5,470 bases of DNA from JBBRLA01 sp038231615 (GCA_038231615.1 JBBRLA010000598.1:1-5470), one strand, 5' to 3'. Positions 1-5,470 are shown, counted from the stretch's first letter. A program made the numbers and translations. Notes: generated by a model not told the origin, from the sequence alone.

Positions 1-203
1 GCCAAAAGGCAGTAGCCGTTGCGATCCCAGTACACCGCCTTCATCATGGTGCGGCGGCGGTTGACAAAAGCAAACAGGTGTCCGCTCAAGGGGTCCTGTG
101 ACAGCGCGCTGCGCGTCAACGCGAGCAGCCCATCAAAGGACCGGCGCATATCGGTGGGCTGCGCGGCCAGAAACACCCGCATATTCGGTGGCACGCTCAG
201 CAT
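1..203 (-). CDS. tnpB: IS66-family accessory protein TnpB (5' part, runs off the window)
   Basis: Read on the - strand from the ATG at 203-201, this encodes 67 complete codons before the window edge. The residues match the N-terminal half of IS66 TnpB (usually about 115 aa): MLSVPPNMRVFLAAQPTDMR, then SFDGLLAL, LSGHLFAFVNRRR, and MMKAVYWDRNGYCLL. In this family the signature is a 'TDMRKSFDGL' segment followed by 'GHLFVF..RR...K.L.WD..G', and both are present. TnpB is an accessory protein needed for IS66 transposition; its mechanism is poorly understood. A GGAGG at 215-211 lies 7 nt before the ATG and supports this start. The gene overlaps the end of a tnpA remnant by 7 nt, the usual IS66 tnpA-tnpB arrangement. 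The visible part has no frameshift, so this copy may be intact beyond the window, but its tnpA is truncated, so the element is probably not autonomous. Confidence 0.9.
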   Translation of the reverse strand, partial: MLSVPPNMRVFLAAQPTDMRRSFDGLLALTRSALSQDPLSGHLFAFVNRRRTMMKAVYWDRNGYCLL

Positions 204-277
204 GCACGTCCCTCCACCGCATCCAGCAGCCGGCACAGCGCCACTAGGTCCACCCCCAGCGGCACCTCCACCTGTCG
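197..277 (-). pseudogene. tnpA: 3' remnant of IS66 tnpA
   Basis: On the - strand, a frame ending in TGA at 199-197 reads RQVEVPLGVDLVALCRLLDA, then VEGRAC. This resembles the C-terminal tail of IS66-type TnpA proteins, and it overlaps the tnpB start exactly as expected (GCATGCTGA). Upstream in the same frame there is a stop codon at about position 301. The bases beyond ~277 instead match a different transposase on the opposite strand. Only about 25 codons of tnpA therefore remain, and the 5' end of the element, with its terminal inverted repeat, is lost. The boundary is approximate (somewhere between 270 and 300). The family assignment rests mainly on position next to tnpB, because the tail itself is short. 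Confidence 0.6.
211..215 (-). promoter_or_regulatory. Ribosome binding site of tnpB
   Basis: GGAGG on the - strand, 7 nt upstream of the tnpB ATG. It lies inside the tnpA tail and fixes the tnpB start. Confidence 0.7.
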
Positions 278-498
278 ACCGAATCCGCGACGCGCCCGAG
301 GTCACCGCCGGCCTCGCCGCGCTCGGTCCCGAGCAGCGCGCCACCATCGAGCAGGTGGTTGCTGTCTGTGCCGACCTGTTCCAGCGCTCCAGTTCCTGTG
401 TTGAGGGAAGAAATGGGCAACTCTCGCTCCGGCATCACGGTCTGCACTACATCGCCCCCATGCGCCTAGAGGCGCTCACCCGCTCGCTCAGCTCTTGA
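274..498 (+). pseudogene. C-terminal fragment of a transposase (DUF6399-like), broken at both ends
   Basis: This stretch reads VDRIRDAPEV, then LGPEQRATIEQVVAVCADLF, QRSSSCVEGRNGQLSLRHHG, and ends LHYIAPMRLEALTRSLSS before TGA at 496-498. The block FQRSSSCVEGRNG..SLRHHGLH..P.RLEALT is one I recognise from C-terminal regions of transposase-like proteins annotated with DUF6399. In those proteins RLxALT is followed by an 'IHNF...RPDGTTAAERFF' segment, which is missing here. The N-terminal several hundred residues are also missing: the frame upstream of ~274 is simply the antisense of IS66 tnpB/tnpA. The IS66 element therefore appears to have replaced the 5' part, and an independent break at ~481 removed the 3' end. 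It is not functional. The name of the family is from memory; the truncation is seen directly. Confidence 0.65.
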
Positions 499-516
499 TC
501 GATGAGCTGCTCACCC
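474..516 (+). repeat. Short direct and inverted repeats at the transposase/FGE junction
   Basis: GCTCACCC occurs at 474-481 and again at 509-516, on either side of the point (~481) where transposase similarity stops. Between the copies, CAGCTC (489-494) and GAGCTG (504-509) form a 6-bp inverted repeat around TTGATCGAT. These could be a scar of the rearrangement that joined the transposase fragment to the FGE-SAVED-GT gene. Repeats this short are also expected by chance in GC-rich DNA. Confidence 0.3.
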
Positions 517-3134
517 ACCTGCCGGCGGCGCCGGAAAGGGGAGAGGTGTTCCCGGTACGGACAGGTGCGGAGAGGGGATTCGCCTTGGGACGAGACGTGC
601 TGACCAACGAGGCCGTTTCGCGTCTGAGCCTGGCGGTGCGAACCGGCCAGCGTTCGATCGGGCCTGCTCGGCCGGTGACCGAGCTGAGCTGGTTGGCGGC
701 CAGGGTGGTGGCCCGCCTCGTCGGTGGTCGCTTGCCCAGACAGGAAGAGTGGGAGGCCGCGGCCCGCCGGCTAGGCGTGTTCGGCGTGAGGCCGAGTTTC
801 CGCACGGCCAACCTGCCCGGCACCTGGCCCGATCTCCTACCCAGACCGGGCACCGTGTCCGTCGATGATTCGCGGCTGGAGCAGGGACCTGGCTTCAGGC
901 AGTGCCGGCAGATGATAGGCAACGTTCGAGAGTGGTGCGAGGACGGGCCCAAGGAGCACCCTGAACAGCGATGGACGCTGGGCGGCAGCTTCTCGCTGGC
1001 AGATCCGGGGGCGAGTGAGAGCTACACAGCAGTACGCGCGGACGTGGGCGTCCGCGTAGCCTATGATGAATCAGTCGAGAGAGGAGCTGGGATGCAGACG
1101 AAGCGAATGAGCGCAGGATTGAACGGACAGGACGACCTGGTGCTCTGCGTATGGGGGAGCGATCAGAGCCCCCGGGCGTGGGAGCGGCACCTTGCCGATG
1201 CCCACGGCCTGCCGCCGGAAGAGGTGCGAGCGCTGTCGCTGCCGGAGGTGTCGGTGCCGACCCTGCCCCTGGGTTGGCATCGGAAGGGCCCCCTGGACCA
1301 GGCCTACTGGCAGCAATTGTGGCAAGAGCTGCGGGAGGCGATGGACAAGGTCGCGACCGGCGGACCGCGGCGGGTCCACCTGTTCTACAATGGTCCCTTC
1401 GGCCTGGGCGCGGTCCTCGGATGTGGTCTGCGCGAGCGCCTGGAGCGAAGGGGAACTGAGATCATCTTTTATCAGTTCGACCAGCCGAGTAAACGCTGGC
1501 AAGTCTGGGGCCACGGGCTGCCAATAGAAGAAGGAGGCCCGCCGCTCTTCTCTCTTGAGGAAGGGGGTGCTCCGGATGCACAGGATTTGATTGTCACGGT
1601 AAACATCATTCAGCGCAACGATCCCAGGATGCTCGATTTAGGCATTCCAGGAAAACCAGCGTGGGCGATACTGCAATCGTCATCCCCGAACCTCGACATC
1701 GGCCTGGGTGAACGCGGCGCGGCAGAGCTTGACCGCCACCTTCGCGAGCTGGCCGCACGCTTCCCGCATGCCACAATTCATCTGATTTATTCAGGGCCGC
1801 AGGCCGTTCTGTCCCGAGCGGCAATGCGATTCGATCTGCGGCGCCTCGTCATTTATGAATTTGTAGATGGGAGCCGCTTCGTCTCCTCGGTCGCCTTCCC
1901 GGGGCCGCAGCTGCGCGTGCCGAATCTGCATCTGCTTTTCGATGGCAAGCTGCGCATATTGCTGCTGGCGGACGAGTGGGCGCCTCACCGGGGCGGCATC
2001 TCGACCTTCAACCGCGATCTGTGCCTTGAACTGGCCAGAGCGGGGCACATGGTCTATGCGCTGATCCCCCCAAATAATTTACATGACGAGGACCGCAAGG
2101 AGGCCAAGGAAGGAGGGGTGCAGCTGGTCAGCAGCAGCAAAGAGGATCAGTCCCAGGACGCCGAGTTTGCATTGAAGCCAATCCTACCCGCCGCTCCGCA
2201 CGTCATCATCGGTCATGGAATGATTACGGGTCGTCAAGCGGAGGTGCAACGAAGTGAACACTTCCCGGATGCCTTGCTAGTTTATCTTGTGCATGTCGCC
2301 CCCGGCGACACCGAGCGGGTCAAAGGGCGACCCCTATGGGAGGGAGATGCAAACGCCGAGCAAAAAGAGGAGCAGCAGGTAAGGGTGGCGGCAAAGGCCG
2401 ACCTGATCGTGGCTCTGGGCCCGGTGCTGCGAGAAAAGATGATCGACTCTCTGCATGCACACGGGCACCCTCCCGAGGTAAGCCGTATTGATCCCTGGCT
2501 TCAGGATCGGCTCGGGCGCGCGAGCGGGCCGCCGCCCTCTGGTAGCAGGGCGGCCTTGCTAATCGGACGGATGCGTGACCACAAGCTGAAGGGGTTCGAC
2601 ATCGCCGTCGATGCACTCGGGCGACTGGAGAAGTGGCAGCGTCAGCTCGTCGTTCGCGGCGTAACCAAAGACGATGGGGAGGAGTTCGCGGAGATAAGAC
2701 AGAACGAGACGCGGTTCGAGATCAGAGGTCAGCCCTATAGCGTGGAACCCGGGAAGATCGAGAAGAGTTTTCGTAGCTGCCACGTCGTGCTCATGCCCTC
2801 TCGCAGCGAGGGCTTCGGTCTGGTCGGGCTGGAGGCAATCTCATTCGGAGTGCCCGTCCTGGTCAGTGAAAAGAGCGGCCTTGGACACTACCTGTACCAT
2901 GAACATGGCACGAAGCATGGCAAGGCAGCCGTCGTTCGGGTCAGCCAGGACCCGATGGAGGCCGCCAGGTGCTGGGCCGACAGAATCGAGCAGATCTGGC
3001 AGCATCCCGCAGGTGCCTTCGATGACGCGCGGGCGCTGCGGGAGGAACTGCTGCCCAAGCTCACCGCGGCCCGCAGCATCGACACCCTGATCGCGGCCAT
3101 CCGGGTAGCACAGGAGGCCCGACGCCGCAAATGA
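495..3134 (+). CDS. FGE-like domain - SAVED sensor - GT4 glycosyltransferase fusion protein
   Basis: An 879-residue frame with three modules. Residues ~20-192 are an FGE/SUMF1 (C-type-lectin fold) domain: FALGRDVLTNE (29-39), RLPRQEEWEAAAR (79-91), GNVREWCEDG (142-151), LGGSF (162-166) and VGVRVAYD (184-191). No cysteine follows GGSF, so formylglycine-generating activity is unlikely. Residues ~214-480 look like a SAVED domain in two halves: VHLFYNGP (294-301) then IIFYQFD, and IHLIYSGP (428-435) then LVIYEF. SAVED binds cyclic oligonucleotides in CBASS effectors. Residues ~486-870 are a GT-B glycosyltransferase of GT4 type: LRILLLADEW..HRGGIS (from 486), IGRM..HKLKG (690-700), and SEGFGLVGLEAISFGVPVLV with the E772-x7-E780 pair. 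I see no signal peptide or membrane helix, so it is probably cytoplasmic. The TTG start at 495 has no ribosome binding site and abuts a transposase break, so the N terminus is probably truncated; GTG 546 and especially ATG 1092 (giving 680 aa) are alternatives. Sugar donor and acceptor cannot be inferred. The SAVED call is by motif only; another Rossmann-like sensor is possible. Confidence 0.8.
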   Translation: MIDELLTHLPAAPERGEVFPVRTGAERGFALGRDVLTNEAVSRLSLAVRTGQRSIGPARPVTELSWLAARVVARLVGGRLPRQEEWEAAARRLGVFGVRPSFRTANLPGTWPDLLPRPGTVSVDDSRLEQGPGFRQCRQMIGNVREWCEDGPKEHPEQRWTLGGSFSLADPGASESYTAVRADVGVRVAYDESVERGAGMQTKRMSAGLNGQDDLVLCVWGSDQSPRAWERHLADAHGLPPEEVRALSLPEVSVPTLPLGWHRKGPLDQAYWQQLWQELREAMDKVATGGPRRVHLFYNGPFGLGAVLGCGLRERLERRGTEIIFYQFDQPSKRWQVWGHGLPIEEGGPPLFSLEEGGAPDAQDLIVTVNIIQRNDPRMLDLGIPGKPAWAILQSSSPNLDIGLGERGAAELDRHLRELAARFPHATIHLIYSGPQAVLSRAAMRFDLRRLVIYEFVDGSRFVSSVAFPGPQLRVPNLHLLFDGKLRILLLADEWAPHRGGISTFNRDLCLELARAGHMVYALIPPNNLHDEDRKEAKEGGVQLVSSSKEDQSQDAEFALKPILPAAPHVIIGHGMITGRQAEVQRSEHFPDALLVYLVHVAPGDTERVKGRPLWEGDANAEQKEEQQVRVAAKADLIVALGPVLREKMIDSLHAHGHPPEVSRIDPWLQDRLGRASGPPPSGSRAALLIGRMRDHKLKGFDIAVDALGRLEKWQRQLVVRGVTKDDGEEFAEIRQNETRFEIRGQPYSVEPGKIEKSFRSCHVVLMPSRSEGFGLVGLEAISFGVPVLVSEKSGLGHYLYHEHGTKHGKAAVVRVSQDPMEAARCWADRIEQIWQHPAGAFDDARALREELLPKLTAARSIDTLIAAIRVAQEARRRK
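1081..1094 (+). promoter_or_regulatory. Strong internal ribosome binding site and ATG, alternative start of SAVED-GT4
   Basis: GAGGAG at 1081-1086 is followed by a 5-nt spacer and an in-frame ATG at 1092 (residue 200 of the long frame). It lies exactly between the end of the FGE domain (VRVAYD, ending at ~1067) and the SAVED domain. This is the best ribosome binding site in the + strand genes, far better than anything near the TTG at 495. It suggests either that SAVED-GT4 was once, or still is, a separate 680-residue gene downstream of an FGE gene that lost its stop codon, or that both a long and a short form are made. Confidence 0.6.
3112..3134 (+). promoter_or_regulatory. ATGA stop-start overlap coupling the glycosyltransferase and kinase genes
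   Basis: The glycosyltransferase stop (TGA 3132-3134) overlaps the kinase ATG (3131-3133). An AGGAGG at 3112-3117, 13 nt before the ATG, is slightly far for a normal start but suitable for re-initiation by terminating ribosomes. The overlap indicates one transcript and translational coupling. Confidence 0.7.
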
Positions 3135-4699
3135 CGCCCACCCCTGACCAGATCGGAAATTATCGCCTGGTGCGGCTGCTCGGACAGGGGGGCATGGGGC
3201 AGGTATATGAAGGACGGCATGTCCTGCTTGAGCAGCGGGTCGCCATCAAGATGCTCCGACGTGATGCTGCTGATTCCGATCAGCCCGAACGCCGACAGCG
3301 CTTCTTGCGCGAGGCCGCCCTGCTGGCCCGCGTCCACCACCCCGGCGTGGTTCGCCTTTTCGACTACGGGTACCTGCCCGATGGGACGCCCTACCTCATC
3401 ATGGAGTTGCTGGAGGGAGAGACCCTGCGCCTGCGCCTTGGCCGCCTGGGCCGTCTGCCCGTGCGCGAGGCCGTCCAGCTGGGAGCCGAGCTGGCCGATG
3501 CGCTGTGTCATGTCCACGCCCTTCACGCAGTGCATCGGGATGTCAAGCCGGAGAACATCATGCTCGCCCGCCTGACCCCCGATACGGACGAGGTGGCGCG
3601 GCTGCTCGACTTCGGCCTGGTCCATGACGATGGAGTCGAGCTGCCTGCCGACCTGACCCGCCTCCACACCCACAGCGACGCCGCCATGGGGACCACGCTC
3701 TACATGGCCCCCGAGCAAGTGCGCGGCGAAGGGGCGATCGATGGACAGGCCGACGTCTACGCGCTGGGTCTCGTGCTCTACGAGGCGCTGAGCGGCGCCC
3801 TGCCCTGTCCGCGTGATCCGGTGCGTGCCGTGGCCTTTCATGCCAGCGCGGCCATTGCCCCTCCCTTGCCCGCTGATTCTGCGCGGCCCTCCATCGTGGA
3901 CGAACTTGTGACCCGGATGCTGCAAAAGGACCGCAGCGCCCGTCCTGACATGGCCACCGTGCTGGCGGCGCTGCGGCAGGGAAGACAGCGGATGGACGGC
4001 GGAGATTCAGTCTCTATGCCGGCATGGCAGTCGAAGGGGCTGCCGATTCGCCCTTCAACGCGTCAACCAGTGCGTCGGCGGATCCTGGTCGTGGTGGCCA
4101 TGGGATTTTTGGCTTTCATCATCGGGTCTCTCGGGGCCTATGCGCTGGCCGAGCGTAACTGGGTCCTCGACATGGCCGGGCAGTCGATCACCCAGCGAGA
4201 TCGCGAGCTGGCGCGACGCCCACGAACTGCTGCCATGCGACGGCGTGAGCTGCTGGATCTGATAAAGATCCTGCGCACGGTGTCCTGGCTGGATCGACGC
4301 GCTGCCCGGTACCTGGCCGAAGCTTACCACCGGCTGAGCACCGTGGCCATGGATGAGGGGGATCTGCCAGAAGCGCGACGCCGTCAGGACGATGCGGCGC
4401 GCCTCCTTCTGAGCCGGCCAGCCCGGGGCGACGACGAGGAGTACGCACACCTGTGGACCGCCTTTTACGACTGGGAAGGAGGCCTGGCCAAGCAGGAAGG
4501 ATACCTTGAAGGGGCCAGAGCGGCCTATGAGCGCGCGCTCGCCCAGGCCAGGGCGCGGCTGGAGCGGGCGCCGGCCAACGCCAGCGCCAAGCGTGATCTG
4601 ACGATCACGCTCGCTGGAGGGGCTGGGCGAGGTTTCCTGGCATCAGGGACACACGGAAGAGGCGCGCAAGGAGTATACGGAGGCGCTGGTGCTTCATGA
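3131..4699 (+). CDS. Transmembrane Ser/Thr protein kinase with TPR-like tail (frameshifted near the 3' end)
   Basis: A Hanks-type (bacterial eukaryote-like) kinase of 522 residues as read. The kinase domain (~11-285) has every catalytic element: glycine loop GQGGMG (18-23), ATP-anchoring K40, helix-C E61, catalytic loop HRDVKPEN (135-142), DFG (160-162) and APE (193-195). It should therefore transfer phosphate from ATP to Ser/Thr. A basic linker leads to one hydrophobic helix (~318-340, ILVVVAMGFLAFIIGSLGAY). The kinase should be cytoplasmic and the tail on the other side of the membrane. The tail has helical TPR-like pairs, e.g. PEARRRQDDAARLL (from ~411) and GARAAYERALAQAR (from ~460). The last 28 residues (495-522) are glycine-rich and unlike the rest: they are out-of-frame translation after a CGCT duplication at 4608-4615. 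The true tail continues in another frame to about 5190, giving an expected length near 685 residues. It overlaps the upstream glycosyltransferase gene by 4 nt, suggesting shared expression. A working short form is possible because the kinase domain and membrane anchor are intact. Confidence 0.92.
   Translation: MTPTPDQIGNYRLVRLLGQGGMGQVYEGRHVLLEQRVAIKMLRRDAADSDQPERRQRFLREAALLARVHHPGVVRLFDYGYLPDGTPYLIMELLEGETLRLRLGRLGRLPVREAVQLGAELADALCHVHALHAVHRDVKPENIMLARLTPDTDEVARLLDFGLVHDDGVELPADLTRLHTHSDAAMGTTLYMAPEQVRGEGAIDGQADVYALGLVLYEALSGALPCPRDPVRAVAFHASAAIAPPLPADSARPSIVDELVTRMLQKDRSARPDMATVLAALRQGRQRMDGGDSVSMPAWQSKGLPIRPSTRQPVRRRILVVVAMGFLAFIIGSLGAYALAERNWVLDMAGQSITQRDRELARRPRTAAMRRRELLDLIKILRTVSWLDRRAARYLAEAYHRLSTVAMDEGDLPEARRRQDDAARLLLSRPARGDDEEYAHLWTAFYDWEGGLAKQEGYLEGARAAYERALAQARARLERAPANASAKRDLTITLAGGAGRGFLASGTHGRGAQGVYGGAGAS
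4608..4615 (+). repeat. Tandem CGCT duplication causing the kinase frameshift
   Basis: CGCT is repeated back to back (4608-4611 and 4612-4615). Deleting either copy turns ...ITL-AGGAGRG into ...ITL-EGLGEVSWHQG and joins the two TPR frames without any extra or missing residue. This makes a recent 4-bp slippage duplication the simplest explanation, or a sequencing/assembly error. Confidence 0.75.
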
Positions 4700-5076
4700 G
4701 CAGACGATGCAGGGGCAGGCGGACCCGGAACAGGCGGCCTACTGGCGGCACCTGCAAGCGTTCTTGCAGCACCGTCTGGGGCTGGTGGCAGAACAGGCAG
4801 GCGAACTGGAAACCGCCAAGCGCTGCTACGAGCTGGCGATCGCGGAGGAAGAGCCCCTGGTGACCGAGAGAAGCGGCCTGCTCTTCTACCGGAGTCACCT
4901 GGCGCAGGTGCTGCGGCAGTGTGGCATTCTGCGCCAACATCGCGGTGACGCCGCGGGGGCGCGGCAGGATCTGGCTCGGGCCGAGCTGCTGGCCCGCTCG
5001 GCGACTGAGCAGGATGACAAGGCCCTCTACCGGCTGGTCCTGGCCCAGTGCCTGCTGAGTCAGGAAACGCTGCCGG

Positions 5077-5101
5077 ACCCTCTCAGGCCACCCGAGAGGG
5101 T
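5077..5101 (+). repeat. Perfect 8-bp inverted repeat (hairpin) within the TPR coding region
   Basis: ACCCTCTC (5077-5084) and GAGAGGGT (5094-5101) are perfect complements around a 9-nt loop. No T-run follows, so it is not a typical intrinsic terminator. It sits about 90 bases before the kinase/TolC junction. Confidence 0.45.
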
Positions 5102-5189
5102 AGCGGTCGCGGAAGCACTGTCTCTGCTGCGGCAAGCCGCGGAGGACGGCATGGCCCGACATGAGCTGCTCCTCGCCCTGCAGAAGCCC

Positions 5190-5470
5190 GCGACTTTCAC
5201 CCAGCCGCAGCTCGGCTGGCAGACCCAGCTCGTCCTCGCGCTGCCGATCTACGACGGCGGTCTGCGCTACGGCCTACGGAGCGAGCGGGCCGCGCTCGCG
5301 GCCCAGGCCCGGCTAAACGTCGAGGCGACGCTGCGCCAGGCCCGCTCCGAGGTCCGCGCCGCCTTCGAGTGGCTGCGTAGGGCCGATGATGCCCTTCGCG
5401 CGGCCGGCGAGGCGGCGCAGCTGGCAGCGGAGGCCCTCCGGCTGGCGAACCTGGCCTACCGGGCCGGCGC
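5190..5470 (+). pseudogene. TolC-family outer-membrane efflux protein, N-terminally truncated and fused to the kinase tail (runs off the window)
   Basis: In the same frame as the displaced TPR tail, the protein becomes LGWQTQLVLALPIYDGGLRY, then ERAALAAQARLNVEATLRQA, RSEVRAAFEWL, and AAEALRLANLAYRAGA at the window end. TolC-family proteins have a 'LsiPlYDGGlR' turn opening the second half of the repeat, then long coiled helices ending in 'AeealrLa..rY.aGa'; both are present. TolC proteins are trimeric outer-membrane channels of type I secretion systems and RND pumps. The whole first half (signal peptide and first helical repeat, ~200 or more residues) is absent and replaced by kinase-tail sequence. 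The junction is not sharp: I place it between 5175 and 5215. No ribosome binding site or start codon is seen at the junction, so the fragment is probably not an independent gene. Confidence 0.75.

Larger units (their letters stand above)
4602..5190 (+). pseudogene. Out-of-frame continuation of the kinase TPR tail
   Basis: From 4617 a frame shifted relative to the kinase reads EGLGEVSWHQGHTEEARKEY, TEALVLHEQTM, and later ETAKRCYELAIAEEEP, GARQDLARAELLARSA and EALSLLRQAAEDGMARHELL. These are helix pairs of the same alanine/leucine/arginine-rich TPR type as the kinase tail. Similar tails end many TPR-bearing myxobacterial and planctomycete kinases. No proper start exists: the frame opens after a stop at 4599-4601, and the first candidates (GTG 4689, ATG 4707) fall inside a repeat. 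ATG 4707 is 7 nt after the kinase stop, so low-level re-initiation cannot be excluded. There are no internal stops from 4602 to 5470. The piece is best read as the severed 3' part of the kinase gene. Confidence 0.8.

Noticed and set aside
19..273. N-terminal part of the + frame that ends at 498.
   Set aside because: It is the antisense of tnpB and the tnpA tail; only the part from ~274 has transposase-like residues.
488..952. A 154-codon - strand frame opposite the FGE domain.
   Set aside because: No family features and the + strand has the conserved FGE blocks.
495..1070. A complete diversity-generating retroelement target.
   Set aside because: The FGE fold fits a target protein, but no template repeat or reverse transcriptase is in the window.
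1071..1514. A 147-codon - strand frame opposite the first SAVED half.
   Set aside because: No recognisable domain; it is opposite a conserved + strand domain.
2888..3925. A 345-codon open frame on the - strand.
   Set aside because: It lies antisense to the kinase catalytic domain and shows only low-complexity, shadow-like composition; the + strand has clear catalytic motifs.
5077..5101. Intrinsic transcription terminator at the hairpin.
   Set aside because: No U-run follows and the region is coding in the restored kinase frame.
4605..5162. A 185-codon open frame on the - strand, Gln/Leu/Arg rich.
   Set aside because: It mirrors the displaced TPR coding frame (+), a known effect of GC-rich repeat codons; no recognisable domain.
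1..5470. A complete CBASS or CRISPR locus suggested by the SAVED domain.
   Set aside because: There is no CD-NTase, Cas gene or repeat-spacer array in the window; only the possible effector is present.

Overview
This is a GC-rich window that looks like accessory chromosome. It contains a Hanks-type kinase joined to a membrane anchor and TPR-like repeats, IS66-family debris, and multidomain conflict- or signalling-type proteins. This mix is typical of Myxococcota (a large-genome myxobacterium is my best guess), although Planctomycetes cannot be excluded. All genes longer than a fragment lie on the + strand. No gene-free stretch exceeds 300 bases.

Layout. Bases 1-277 (- strand) carry the 5' part of an IS66-type tnpB, cut by the window edge, preceded by only the last ~25 codons of its tnpA. 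Bases ~274-498 (+ strand) hold the C-terminal piece of a second, unrelated transposase, broken at both ends. Directly after it, 495-3134 (+) is one long open frame that encodes three modules: a formylglycine-generating-enzyme-like (FGE/SUMF1) domain without a catalytic cysteine, a SAVED cyclic-nucleotide-sensor-like domain made of two half-repeats, and a GT-B glycosyltransferase of the GT4 type. A strong ribosome binding site and ATG at 1081-1094 could also give a 680-residue SAVED-GT4 protein without the FGE part. The next gene starts on the stop codon of this frame (ATGA overlap). It is a Ser/Thr protein kinase with a transmembrane helix and a TPR-like tail (3131-4699).

The kinase is interrupted. 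A tandem CGCT/CGCT at 4608-4615 puts the last ~190 residues of its TPR tail out of frame. Removing one CGCT restores a perfect continuation. The restored frame then runs, without a stop, into the middle of a TolC-type outer-membrane efflux protein (~5190 to the window end), whose N-terminal half is missing. The locus is therefore bounded on both sides by broken genes.

How the genes may work together (inference): the SAVED module suggests that the glycosyltransferase is switched by a nucleotide second messenger, as SAVED effectors are in CBASS and in some type III CRISPR systems. The translationally coupled membrane kinase would be a second signalling arm. No CD-NTase, CRISPR-Cas or other nucleotide synthase gene is in the window. 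The frameshift, the truncations and the chimeric 3' end suggest that the locus is decaying or recently rearranged.
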